This document shows positions 1 to 8,226 of a stretch of DNA of 8,352 nt, piece by piece (positions within the stretch are counted from its first letter, which is position 1; each line of letters begins with the position of its first letter). Location of the stretch: positions 1 to 8,352 of the forward strand of contig JALAGK010000050.1 in the NCBI GenBank assembly GCA_022712475.1, written 5' to 3'. The position numbers and the translations under genes are program-made. The notes beneath the pieces are model-generated. The model made no database searches. It was given only the letters and a program-made list of their open reading frames with translations, and was not told the DNA's origin. Source of the stretch: Enterobacteriaceae bacterium. GTDB lineage: Bacteria; Pseudomonadota; Gammaproteobacteria; Enterobacterales; Enterobacteriaceae.

Positions 1-974
1 GATTAATTCTGATAGGAATGAAACAGTAGAGCTGCCTTCGGGCTTGCGATGGAGAGGGTGAGTTAATTTACACGCCGAGCGGCAACAACGGATCGGCGAA
101 GTCGTGAGGAATATCGTCCTTCTGATTCAGCACCGTCGGTCAGCAGGAAGACAGTTCGAAAGGCATTATGATATGCACTGTGCTCCCGTGAGTGATGATG
201 TTGAACATCGTGGTTAGGACGATTTCCGTGCAAGCAGACAAACTTTGTATTAGTTGCAGATTGCGACGGGGCATCCCTCATGTTCCCTTTCTGCTGCCTG
301 TCCGGGGGCAGGATACACTAACATACGTCTGTGTGACTTACTCGACACCGAATCTGGTGAGCTCGCAGGAACTGGACGGCTTGTTCAACCATCGGTGGGT
401 AGTTTCCAGCACAAACTCCTGCGACGGTCGTCGGCGCTGTTCAATGAGAGCCAGGGCGCTGAAGTTTTCCGGATACAGCAGTTGGCCACCCGGTCGTCCC
501 GGTCTTCCCGGTCTTCCGGTTGCGAGACGTGAAAGCGCCCAGAGCGGATGTTGAGTGTGGTGAACCCAAACCTGTGCATCCTGCCAGAACGCCCCAGCAG
601 GTTGTCCCGGCGCTCCTGCAACAGCGCTTCGTCGCTGACCGGCCTGACAATGCATACCACTTTGCGTCCACATCACCGTTGTTGGCAGCCGGATTGCCTC
701 TCTTATTTGCAGATAACCAACGACTCGCCATGCTTTACCAGCGTAGCCAGATAATTTTTCACTGCCTGGTGGGACACCCCAGCTAACGGAATCTGTTCGC
801 CGTGGGAAACGCAGTGTTGGGTCAGGGTGATAACCAGCAGTCGCGCGTTCTCCTGAAACAGCTCAAAGAAGTTGCCCATTTGGTAGAACAGCAGAATTTT
901 TGGATGCCGAGTCTTGGATGCAAGCACTGCTGCCTCATGAGTGTGCGGGTGTCAAAATTCTCGGTTGTACTTAT
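1..974 (-). pseudogene. mutS: Decayed mutS (DNA mismatch repair ATPase), N-terminal part, continuing past the left edge
   Basis: Intact MutS binds mismatched DNA and starts mismatch repair. Read on the - strand, this stretch follows the MutS N-terminus piece by piece in changing frames. The start region reads (ATA)[15 protein letters not shown] at 974-927, with the expected ATG replaced by ATA at 974-972. A frameshift follows, then [17 protein letters not shown] within 927-706, which keeps the mismatch-contacting Phe-X-Glu. A TAA lies at 705-703. Next come [11 protein letters not shown], then [18 protein letters not shown], a short FWQDAQ piece in another frame, [31 protein letters not shown] and LTRFGVE, ending at a TAA at 340-338. 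After an apparent deletion of about 60 bp, RRNLQLIQSLS resumes at 268, then weaker matches (DFADPLLPLG; LTLSIASPKAAL) run to the edge. The matched part is roughly residues 1-400 of about 855, so ATPase and C-terminal domains would lie outside the window. The match is strong for 340-974 and moderate for 1-340. The longest open piece (927-703, 74 codons) could be miscalled as a gene. Confidence 0.88.
489..519. repeat. Short tandem repeat, 9-bp unit, about 3.4 copies, inside the mutS relic
   Basis: The unit CCCGGTCKT occurs at 489-497 (CCCGGTCGT), 498-506 and 507-515 (both CCCGGTCTT), followed by a partial CCGG at 516-519. On the - strand it reads as a Gly-Arg-Pro run in one frame and Asp-Arg-Glu/Asp in another. 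It lies where the MutS match changes frame, between the [13 protein letters not shown] and LLYPENF pieces. Intact MutS has no such repeat here as far as I recall, so it probably arose by replication slippage after the gene lost function. Confidence 0.75.
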
Positions 975-1328
975 AGCATTTCCGGTGTGTTGATTTCCGA
1001 GCGTGATCTTTTTCGTTCCTGATTGGCATCATGAAGATTCCCTGTTACGTACAACGCCACATTCCTGTAGACGCGATGAAGGTGATGAAGATAGCCGGAT
1101 GCCAGGTATAGCTACAGGTTGACTATAATAGCGAAGCCTGCAACGCAGGATAAAGTACGAATGAACACGTGAATCAATGTGCAACAAAAGTGCATTCTTC
1201 AGTGAGCTTTCGAGATACTGTCTGAATCAGTAAATTTCGTCATAAAAAGCCGCGGATATTCTTTCTCAATTTCCCGGTAACCATTTACCATTAACGCCTA
1301 CTTTTGAGGTTATGTTCAGGGACACTTC
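975..1328. other. Spacer between the mutS relic and mltB (divergent)
   Basis: No convincing gene lies in these 354 bases. On the - strand, CCGGAAAT ending at about position 978 could be what remains of the mutS ribosome binding site. On the + strand there is a consensus -10 hexamer TATAAT at 1124-1129 but no good -35 box at normal spacing. A small hairpin CCTGC-AAC-GCAGG lies at 1137-1149. An inverted repeat TACTG-N7-CAGTA lies at 1216-1232, about 100 bases before mltB. The mltB promoter must be in this spacer, but I cannot place it firmly. Confidence 0.55.
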
Positions 1329-2405
1329 ATGCTCAGTCGACGTCATGCTTCACTTTTGCCCGTTTTGTTTCTTCTTTTTGCCTGCAGCAGCAAACCGCAA
1401 ACGCAGGAGCAGGCTGCGAGTGCCTTTGCCCCTGTGCCACAGGGCGGGTTTTTGCTGGAGCCGCAACACAACAACATGCAGCTTAGTGGCAATTTTGCGA
1501 CGAATGCTGAGACCGAGAAATTCATTAATAAAATGGTTAGTGTTCACGGCTTCGACAGGCAGCAGCTGCATGAGATTTTTTCGCAAACAAAACGCCTTGA
1601 TTATGTATTGCGCCTGATGGACAGACAGGCTCCGACAACAGCGCCGCCGAGCGGACCAAACGGCGCGTGGCTGCGCTATCGTGGTAAATTTATTACCCCG
1701 GATAACGTGCAAAATGGTGTGGCGTTCTGGAACCAGTATCAGGATGCGCTAACCCGCGCCTGGCAGGTGTACGGAGTACCGCCAGAAATTATTGTGGGTA
1801 TTATTGGTGTGGAAACACGCTGGGGTCGCGTGATGGGCAAAACGCGCATTATTGATGCGCTGGCAACCCTTGCCTTTGATTATCCGCGTCGTGCCAAATA
1901 TTTCGCTGGTGAACTCGAAACATTTCTGCTGATGGCGCGCACGGAAGGTAATGACCCATTGTCTCTGCGCGGTTCGTTTGCGGGGGCCATGGGGTACGGA
2001 CAGTTTATGCCTTCTTCATTTAAAGAGTACGCCGTGGACTTTAATGGTGATGGTCATGTTAACCTGTGGGATCCAGTTGATGCTATCGGCAGCGTGGCGA
2101 ACTACTTCAAAGCCCACGGTTGGGTGAAAGGCGACCAGGTAGCCGTGGAAGCTAACGGTGCCGCACCAGGTCTTGAGACTGGCTACAATACCAAATACTC
2201 CATCAGCCAGTTGGCAGCAGCGGGCCTGTCGCCACAACAGCCGACGGGGCACACTCAGGTGAGTCTGCTGCGTCTTGATATCGGCACCCGCTACCAGTAC
2301 TGGTACGGTTTACCGAACTTCTATGCAATCACGCGCTATAACCACAGTACGCACTACGCGATGGCGGTATGGCAGCTTGGACAGGCAGTGGCGCTGGCGC
2401 GCTAA
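1329..2405 (+). CDS. mltB: Membrane-bound lytic murein transglycosylase B (lipoprotein)
   Basis: MltB cleaves the MurNAc-GlcNAc bond of peptidoglycan, leaving 1,6-anhydromuramic ends, and works from the inner face of the outer membrane. The 358-residue product (E. coli about 361) begins with a lipoprotein signal: Arg4-Arg5, a hydrophobic stretch, and the lipobox L16-F-A-C19. Ser at +2 rather than Asp fits Lol sorting to the outer membrane. The catalytic glutamate is E162 in GVETRWGRVMGK, the same number as in E. coli. GAMGYGQFMPSS (219-230) is the conserved substrate-groove motif. D237, N239, D241, H243 and D248 form the EF-hand-like calcium loop known from the soluble form Slt35. The family C-terminus (NHSTHYAMAVWQLGQAVALAR) is intact, lacking only the last two residues of E. 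coli. The ATG at 1329 was chosen because AGGGA lies at 1318-1322 and the signal peptide starts there. Upstream and overlapping starts in other frames lack homology. Confidence 0.97.
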   Translation: MLSRRHASLLPVLFLLFACSSKPQTQEQAASAFAPVPQGGFLLEPQHNNMQLSGNFATNAETEKFINKMVSVHGFDRQQLHEIFSQTKRLDYVLRLMDRQAPTTAPPSGPNGAWLRYRGKFITPDNVQNGVAFWNQYQDALTRAWQVYGVPPEIIVGIIGVETRWGRVMGKTRIIDALATLAFDYPRRAKYFAGELETFLLMARTEGNDPLSLRGSFAGAMGYGQFMPSSFKEYAVDFNGDGHVNLWDPVDAIGSVANYFKAHGWVKGDQVAVEANGAAPGLETGYNTKYSISQLAAAGLSPQQPTGHTQVSLLRLDIGTRYQYWYGLPNFYAITRYNHSTHYAMAVWQLGQAVALAR

Positions 2406-2410
2406 AACAT

Positions 2411-2432
2411 GCGCTGCGTGAGTACGCAGCGC
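2411..2432. other. Perfect 9-bp stem-loop between mltB and pncC
   Basis: GCGCTGCGT (2411-2419) and ACGCAGCGC (2424-2432) are exact inverted repeats around a GAGT loop, five bases after the mltB stop codon. The + strand has no T run after the stem (TGATTAAA follows), so it is not a canonical terminator for mltB. It may protect the mRNA 3' end or end transcription weakly. Read on the - strand, the stem is followed by ATGTTTTAG, also a poor terminator. Confidence 0.65.
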
Positions 2433-2541
2433 TGATTAAAGGCTGGTCTGGCTATAACTTGCCGTGAGATCTGGTGCTACTTGTAGCTGATGGTGCGGGC
2501 CAGGCCGCTATTTTTCGCTTTCAACGTGCCGAGGTAACGTC

Positions 2542-3035
2542 ATGAATGATGAAGCACTGTTGCAACTGAGTAACCAGGTCGGGCAGTGTCTGAAACTGCG
2601 TGGGCACACAGTCACGGCTGCAGAATCGTGTACCGGTGGTTGGGTGGCGAAGGTGCTCACTGACGTTGCGGGTAGTTCCGCCTGGTTTGAGCGTGGCTTT
2701 GTAACTTACAGTAATGAAGCCAAAGAACAGATGATTGGTGTTTCAGGGCAGACGCTGGCTGAACACGGCGCGGTAAGCAAAGCGGTAGTACAGGAGATGG
2801 CTCGTGGGGCTCAACTGGCGGCGGCGGCGGATTATGCTGTTTCAATAAGCGGTATCGCCGGGCCTGACGGCGGCAGCCTCGAAAAGCCTGTCGGCACCGT
2901 TTGGTTTGGTTTTGCCGATGCGCACGGTGGCGTTATCACCCGCTGCGAATGTTTTGCGGGAGACCGTGAAGCCGTACGCCGTCAGGCAACGGCTTTTGCC
3001 CTGCAAACGCTGTGGCAACAATTTCTACAAAACAC

Positions 3036-3039
<4 letters not shown>
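2542..3039 (+). CDS. pncC: Nicotinamide-nucleotide amidohydrolase PncC (CinA C-terminal domain family)
   Basis: PncC (formerly YgaD) deamidates nicotinamide mononucleotide to nicotinic acid mononucleotide in the cytoplasm. This recycles the NMN released by DNA ligase and other NAD-consuming reactions. The 165-residue product is the stand-alone CinA C-terminal domain, the same length as in E. coli, without the N-terminal molybdopterin-binding-like domain of full CinA. Visible conserved blocks are AESCTGG (27-33), AGSSAWFERGFVTYSNEAK (43-61, with Y56 and K61), SISGIAGPDGG (101-111) and PVGTVWF (116-122). The ATG at 2542 has GAGG at 2531-2534 in front. The gene sits directly before recA, an arrangement shared by many gammaproteobacteria, and its TGA stop (3037-3039) lies within the recA -35 box. 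No promoter of its own was identified in the 136 bases after mltB. Confidence 0.96.
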
Positions 3040-4196
<1,157 letters not shown>

Positions 4197-4202
4197 TGTT
4201 TT

Positions 4203-4234
4203 ACGGGGCTGCGAACGCAGCCCCGTTTGTTTTA
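4203..4234 (+). terminator. Rho-independent terminator after recA
   Basis: ACGGGGCTGC (4203-4212) pairs fully with GCAGCCCCGT (4217-4226) around GAAC, followed by TTGTTTTA. It starts seven bases after the recA stop. The interrupted T tract fits the partial read-through into recX known in E. coli, where a minority of recA transcripts continue. Confidence 0.92.
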
Positions 4235-4271
4235 TACCTGCCTGATATAACGCCGTTATCGGAATTTACCC

Positions 4272-4766
4272 ATGTCTGCACCTTCTCCCCGCCGTTCTGG
4301 CTTTGCTCGACTACTCGATCGCGCTATGCGCTTACTGGCAATGCGCGACCACGGCGAGCAGGAATTACGACGTAAACTTGCGGCAACACTGGGTGATGGC
4401 ACAGACGAGCGTGATGCTACGGCGGATGACCTTGAACGCGTGATTGCGCAATGCCTGGAACATCACTGGATTGATGATGGGCACTTTGCACAGCGCTATC
4501 TGGCTGGGCGCAGTCGAAAGGGCTATGGCCCGCAACGTATTCGCCAGGAGTTACAGCAAAAAGGCGTTTCACGTGAATATATTGATGCTGCTTTAGCTGC
4601 AAGCGAGACAGACTGGGAGGCCCAGGCTCGGACGATGGCAGAGAAAAAATTTGGCTCGCCGCTGCCAGAGGACTTCCCGGAGAAGGCGAAAGTGCAGCGT
4701 TTTTTACTGTATCGTGGCTTCTATATGGAAGATATCCAGTCTATTTACCGAAATTTTAACGTTTAG
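4272..4766 (+). CDS. recX: RecA regulatory protein RecX
   Basis: RecX binds RecA filaments and limits their growth and activity, damping recombination and SOS signalling. The 164-residue product (E. coli 166) matches along its length: [20 protein letters not shown] near the N-terminus, EQELRRKL (about 35-42), [14 protein letters not shown] (about 77-90) and the C-terminal [16 protein letters not shown]. These correspond to the helical three-helix repeats of the family. The ATG at 4272 is preceded only by a weak GGA (4261-4263), consistent with low translation. No separate promoter is evident in the 75 bases after recA, so expression probably depends on read-through of the recA terminator and is therefore SOS-linked. 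It is clearly more diverged from E. coli than its neighbours, as is usual for RecX. Confidence 0.96.
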   Translation: MSAPSPRRSGFARLLDRAMRLLAMRDHGEQELRRKLAATLGDGTDERDATADDLERVIAQCLEHHWIDDGHFAQRYLAGRSRKGYGPQRIRQELQQKGVSREYIDAALAASETDWEAQARTMAEKKFGSPLPEDFPEKAKVQRFLLYRGFYMEDIQSIYRNFNV

Positions 4767-4842
4767 CACACCAGGGGTTTTACTTCGCCTGCCAGAAAAC
4801 ATATCTTATCACCCACTTTTACGCACAAACCGGTCGGGTAGA

Positions 4843-4858
4843 GTGTAAGCGTTTACGC
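4843..4858. promoter_or_regulatory. Imperfect inverted repeat in the alaS promoter region
   Basis: GTGTAAGCGTTTACGC contains GTAA (4845-4848) and TTAC (4853-4856) around GCGT, with imperfect outer pairs, 45 bases before the alaS start. In E. coli, alanyl-tRNA synthetase is known to bind a palindrome near its own promoter and repress it. This repeat is a candidate for that site, but I could not fix the promoter. TTTACG (4818-4823) with TAGAGT (4839-4844) has only a 15-base spacer, and TTTACG (4852-4857) with TTAGAT (4876-4881) is also weak. Confidence 0.3.
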
Positions 4859-4902
4859 GGCCAGGTCCACAACGATTAGATAAGCTTTCTTTCAGGAAAT
4901 TT

Positions 4903-7530
4903 ATGAGCAAGAGCACCGCTGAGATCCGTCAGGCGTTTCTCGATTTTTTTCACAGTAAAGGACACCAGATCGTTGCCAGCAGCTCTCTGGTTCCCGGTAA
5001 TGACCCTACTCTGCTGTTTACTAACGCAGGGATGAACCAGTTCAAGGATGTCTTCCTTGGGCTCGACAAGCGTAACTATTCTCGCGCAACCACCGCACAG
5101 CGCTGCGTGCGCGCGGGCGGTAAGCACAACGACCTCGAAAATGTGGGGTATACCGCTCGCCATCACACCTTCTTCGAAATGCTGGGCAACTTTAGCTTTG
5201 GCGACTACTTCAAGCACGATGCTATCAATTTTGCCTGGGAACTGCTAACGAGTGAAAAGTGGTTCAACCTGTCTAAAGACCGTCTGTGGGTGACTGTTTA
5301 CGAGACCGACGACGAAGCCTACGAAATTTGGGAAAAAGAAGTCGGTGTGCCACGCGAGCGCATTATTCGTATTGGTGATAATAAAGGCGCAGCTTACGCA
5401 TCTGATAATTTCTGGCAAATGGGCGATACCGGTCCATGCGGCCCTTGCACTGAAATATTCTTCGACCATGGCGATCACATCTGGGGTGGCCCACCGGGAA
5501 GCCCGGAAGAAGACGGTGACCGCTATATCGAAATCTGGAACATTGTGTTCATGCAGTTCAACCGTCAGTCTGACGGTACGATGGAGCCGCTGCCTAAGCC
5601 GTCTGTAGATACCGGCATGGGCCTTGAGCGCATTGCGGCTGTGTTGCAGCATGTGAATTCCAACTACGATATCGATTTGTTCCGCACGCTGATTGACGCT
5701 GTGGCAAAAGTTACCGGCGCAACTGACCTGTCTAATAAATCGCTTCGTGTTATCGCCGACCATATCCGCTCATGCGCCTTCCTGATTGCCGATGGCGTGA
5801 CGCCGTCTAACGAAGGCCGTGGCTACGTACTGCGTCGTATCATTCGTCGCGCGGTGCGTCATGGAAACATGTTGGGTGCGAAAGACGCCTTTTTCTATAA
5901 ACTGGTTGCACCGCTGATTGCCGTCATGGGTAGCGCGGGTGAAGATCTTGCGCGTCAACAGGGTCTGGTAGAGCAGGTACTGAAAACGGAAGAAGAGCAG
6001 TTTGCCCGCACGCTGGAACGTGGGCTTGCGCTGCTTGACGAAGAATTGTCACAGCTGAAAGGGGATACCCTGGACGGTGAAACCGTATTCCGCCTGTATG
6101 ACACCTACGGCTTTCCGGTTGACCTGACAGCTGACGTTTGCCGTGAGCGCGATCTGAAGATTGATGAAGCTGGTTTTGAAGCAGCAATGGAAGAGCAGCG
6201 CCGCCGCGCCCGTGAATCCAGCGGTTTTGGTGCGGATTATAACAGCATGATCCGCGTTGACAGCGCGTCAGAGTTTAAAGGCTACGACAGCCTGGCACTG
6301 ACTGGCAAAGTCACTGGCCTGTTTGTGGACGGTAAAGCCGTTGAGCAGGTTACTGCGGGCCAGGAAGCCGTTGTGGTTCTTAACGAAACGCCTTTCTACG
6401 CAGAGTCTGGTGGCCAGGTTGGAGACAAAGGTGTTCTGACCGGTACGGGCTTTAGTTTCCAGGTGCAGGACACGCAGAAATATGGCCAGGCCATTGGCCA
6501 CATTGGTAAGCTTACCTCTGGCGTGTTGAAAATGAATGACGGTGTTCAGGCTGATGTTGATGAAGCACGTCGTGCACGCATTCGCCTGAATCACTCTGCA
6601 ACCCACCTGTTGCATGCTGCGCTGCGTCAGGTATTGGGCACGCATGTTGCTCAGAAAGGTTCGCTGGTAAATGATAAAGGCCTGCGCTTTGACTTCTCGC
6701 ATTTTGAAGCGATGAAGCCAGATGAGATTCGTGCTGTTGAAGATATTGTCAACACACAGATTCGTCGTAACCTGCCTGTTGAAACCCATATTATGGATCT
6801 TGAGGCTGCGAAGGCGAAAGGCGCGATGGCGCTGTTTGGTGAGAAATATGATGAGCGCGTTCGCGTGCTGAGCATGGGTGATTTCTCAACAGAGTTGTGT
6901 GGGGGTACGCACGCCAGCCGCACCGGGGATATTGGTCTGTTCCGTATTGTTGCTGAATCTGGCACGGCAGCGGGTGTACGCCGTATTGAAGCGGTGACAG
7001 GTGAAGGTGCTATCGCATCTTTACATGCTCAAAGCGATCGCTTGCATGAAATTTCACAGTTGTTGAAAGGCGACAGCAACAGCCTGAGCGAGAAAGTTCG
7101 TGCTGTGCTGGAACGCTCACGCCAGCTTGAAAAAGAGTTGCTGCAGCTTAAAGAGCAGCAGGCGGCTCAGGAGAGCGCAAATCTCTCCAGCAAAGCCATC
7201 GATATTAAGGGTGTAAAAGTTCTTGTCAGTGAGCTGAGCGACGTTGAACCGAAGATGCTGCGCACGATGGTTGATGACCTCAAAAACCAACTTGGTTCTA
7301 CGGTCATTGTCCTTGCGACTGTGTCAGGTGATAAGGTTTCTCTGATTTCTGGGGTCTCCAAAGACCTGATCGATCGTGTTAAAGCAGGCGATTTGATTGG
7401 GATGGTGGCTCAGCAGGTCGGGGGTAAAGGTGGCGGTCGTCCGGATATGGCTCAGGCCGGTGGTACCGATGCGAAAGCGCTGCCGGGTGCTCTCTCCAGC
7501 GTTGAAAGCTGGGTTGCGTCCAGACTGTAG
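4903..7530 (+). CDS. alaS: Alanine--tRNA ligase
   Basis: AlaRS, a class II synthetase, charges tRNA-Ala with alanine in the cytoplasm and hydrolyses mischarged Ser- and Gly-tRNA-Ala. The 875-residue product is one residue shorter than E. coli, at the C-terminus. The catalytic domain (about 1-440) includes [46 protein letters not shown] blocks and [12 protein letters not shown]. The editing domain (about 553-710) carries the zinc ligands H564 and H568 in HSATH and C666 and H670 in CGGTH, at the same numbers as in E. coli. The C-Ala domain at the end has [15 protein letters not shown] (about 841-855). A Gln/Glu/Lys-rich helical stretch (about 720-770) precedes C-Ala. The ATG at 4903 follows AGGA at 4894-4897 and gives the family N-terminus [16 protein letters not shown]. 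It has its own 3' hairpin, so it probably forms a single-gene unit, perhaps with some read-through from recX. Confidence 0.99.
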   Translation: MSKSTAEIRQAFLDFFHSKGHQIVASSSLVPGNDPTLLFTNAGMNQFKDVFLGLDKRNYSRATTAQRCVRAGGKHNDLENVGYTARHHTFFEMLGNFSFGDYFKHDAINFAWELLTSEKWFNLSKDRLWVTVYETDDEAYEIWEKEVGVPRERIIRIGDNKGAAYASDNFWQMGDTGPCGPCTEIFFDHGDHIWGGPPGSPEEDGDRYIEIWNIVFMQFNRQSDGTMEPLPKPSVDTGMGLERIAAVLQHVNSNYDIDLFRTLIDAVAKVTGATDLSNKSLRVIADHIRSCAFLIADGVTPSNEGRGYVLRRIIRRAVRHGNMLGAKDAFFYKLVAPLIAVMGSAGEDLARQQGLVEQVLKTEEEQFARTLERGLALLDEELSQLKGDTLDGETVFRLYDTYGFPVDLTADVCRERDLKIDEAGFEAAMEEQRRRARESSGFGADYNSMIRVDSASEFKGYDSLALTGKVTGLFVDGKAVEQVTAGQEAVVVLNETPFYAESGGQVGDKGVLTGTGFSFQVQDTQKYGQAIGHIGKLTSGVLKMNDGVQADVDEARRARIRLNHSATHLLHAALRQVLGTHVAQKGSLVNDKGLRFDFSHFEAMKPDEIRAVEDIVNTQIRRNLPVETHIMDLEAAKAKGAMALFGEKYDERVRVLSMGDFSTELCGGTHASRTGDIGLFRIVAESGTAAGVRRIEAVTGEGAIASLHAQSDRLHEISQLLKGDSNSLSEKVRAVLERSRQLEKELLQLKEQQAAQESANLSSKAIDIKGVKVLVSELSDVEPKMLRTMVDDLKNQLGSTVIVLATVSGDKVSLISGVSKDLIDRVKAGDLIGMVAQQVGGKGGGRPDMAQAGGTDAKALPGALSSVESWVASRL

Positions 7531-7546
7531 CAAAATATAAGTCTTG

Positions 7547-7582
7547 AAAGCGTCATAACCTCAACTTGGTTATGGCGCTTTT
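7547..7582 (+). terminator. Likely Rho-independent terminator after alaS
   Basis: AAAGCGTCATAACC (7547-7560) pairs with GGTTATGGCGCTTT (7568-7581), with one G-T wobble, around the loop TCAACTT. The stem ends in TTTT (7579-7582), which is short for a T tract. It lies 16 bases after the alaS stop. The upstream A run partly mirrors the T run, but the + strand is the likely direction. Confidence 0.75.
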
Positions 7583-7610
7583 GCATCAAATGATCAAAGT
7601 CAGGTTGAAG

Positions 7611-7640
7611 TTGTTCATATCGGCTAAACTTAGGTATAAA
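7611..7640 (+). promoter_or_regulatory. csrA: Candidate distal csrA promoter
   Basis: TTGTTC (7611-7616) and TATAAA (7635-7640) are separated by 18 bases, about 125 bases before csrA. E. coli csrA is known to have several promoters, at least one dependent on sigma-S, so more than one site is expected here. This call rests on hexamer match only. Confidence 0.4.
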
Positions 7641-7677
7641 TGAGTACAGTGTGATGAAGACAGGTGCCTCAGTGCAT

Positions 7678-7716
7678 TTGTCATCACTTACCGTTTCACG
7701 TTATATGATGGATAAT
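7678..7716 (+). promoter_or_regulatory. csrA: Candidate proximal csrA promoters (two overlapping)
   Basis: TTGTCA (7678-7683) with TTATAT (7701-7706) has a 17-base spacer. TTACCG (7688-7693) with GATAAT (7711-7716) also has 17. Either would start transcription about 40-55 bases before the csrA start codon. I cannot tell which is used. Confidence 0.45.
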
Positions 7717-7718
7717 GC

Positions 7719-7757
7719 CGGGATACAGAGACCCGACTCTTTCAATCTTTCAAGGAG
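7719..7757 (+). promoter_or_regulatory. csrA: csrA leader with GGA motifs and Shine-Dalgarno (likely CsrA autoregulation site)
   Basis: CGGG (7719-7722) can pair with CCCG (7732-7735). GGA motifs lie at 7721-7723 and inside the Shine-Dalgarno AAGGAG (7752-7757), with a further GGA just upstream at 7710-7712. An exact tandem pair of TCTTTCAA (7738-7745 and 7746-7753) runs into the Shine-Dalgarno. CsrA binds GGA motifs in leaders and in E. coli represses its own translation this way. The match to that pattern is visible; binding here is inferred. Confidence 0.6.
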
Positions 7758-7763
7758 CAAAGA

Positions 7764-7949
7764 ATGCTGATTCTGACTCGTCGAGTTGGTGAAACCCTCA
7801 TGATTGGGGATGAAGTCACCGTGACAGTTCTAGGGGTGAAGGGCAACCAGGTTCGTATTGGTGTGAACGCCCCGAAAGAAGTTTCTGTACACCGTGAAGA
7901 GATCTACCAGCGCATTCAGGCTGAGAAGTCTCAGCAGACCAGTTACTAA
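7764..7949 (+). CDS. csrA: Carbon storage regulator CsrA (RNA-binding global regulator)
   Basis: CsrA is a dimeric RNA-binding protein that recognises GGA motifs in mRNA leaders. It represses glycogen synthesis, gluconeogenesis and biofilm genes, activates glycolysis and motility, and is titrated by the CsrB and CsrC RNAs. The 61-residue product appears identical to E. coli CsrA except near the end (QQTSY where E. coli has QQSSY). The RNA-contacting strands are intact: L4, R6, R7 in [10 protein letters not shown] and V42-H-R44-E-E-I47. The start at 7764 follows AAGGAG at 7752-7757 with normal spacing. Placement between alaS and the serine tRNA gene is as in E. coli and relatives. Regulation probably combines several promoters with translational self-repression. 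Confidence 0.98.
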   Translation: MLILTRRVGETLMIGDEVTVTVLGVKGNQVRIGVNAPKEVSVHREEIYQRIQAEKSQQTSY

Positions 7950-7955
7950 GGTTTG

Positions 7956-8002
7956 TGCGCCTCGCTAACCAGAGCGGGGCGCAACCCTCCTTTGTCTTTT
8001 TT
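7956..8002 (+). terminator. Rho-independent terminator after csrA
   Basis: TGCGCCTCGCT (7956-7966) pairs with AGCGGGGCGCA (7973-7983), 11 pairs with one wobble, around AACCAG. It is followed after a short gap by a T-rich run (TTTGTCTTTTTT, 7991-8002). It starts seven bases after the csrA stop. Confidence 0.88.
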
Positions 8003-8226
8003 CTCCCGTTTCGCTTACTCCCATTTTCCTCTTATTCTCTTCTCTGTGATTTCTGGTGCTATCTGTGGCCTGTGGCAAGCATAAACTCTGCGTGAAATTG
8101 AACGTTGAGGGTATTACGCGTATCTTTTTGAGCGACCTTTTATCGTTGATAAAACAAGCGGTTTGTTGAGAAAGCAAGCCAATTGAGCGTGAAGTGTGCA
8201 ATCAATTCATAGTTGGGAAAAATTGT
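8003..8226. other. Spacer between csrA terminator and tRNA promoter
   Basis: No gene is seen. The first part (about 7984-8046) is strongly pyrimidine-rich on the + strand. An exact inverted repeat TTTTATC-GTT-GATAAAA lies at 8138-8154 and overlaps a second one, AACAA-N5-TTGTT (8153-8167). The last 40 bases are A/T-rich and could serve as an UP element or Fis-binding region for the tRNA promoter. That is inference from position. Confidence 0.45.

Noticed and set aside
192..554. Open frame of 120 codons on the + strand at the left end
   Set aside because: It lies antisense to the mutS relic, shows no recognisable domain, and the - strand reading gives clear MutS matches in order.
1119..1129. 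TTGACT next to TATAAT as a promoter before mltB
   Set aside because: The two hexamers overlap by a base instead of being 16-18 bases apart. Only the -10-like TATAAT can be considered, without a partner -35 box.
1216..1232. Possible LexA box before mltB
   Set aside because: The half-sites are separated by 7 bases instead of the 10 between CTG and CAG in a real SOS box, so LexA binding is unlikely.
6268..6789. Open frame of 173 codons antisense to alaS, and similar frames at 5245-5763 and 6651-6965
   Set aside because: These are shadows of the strongly conserved alaS frame, with no family resemblance.
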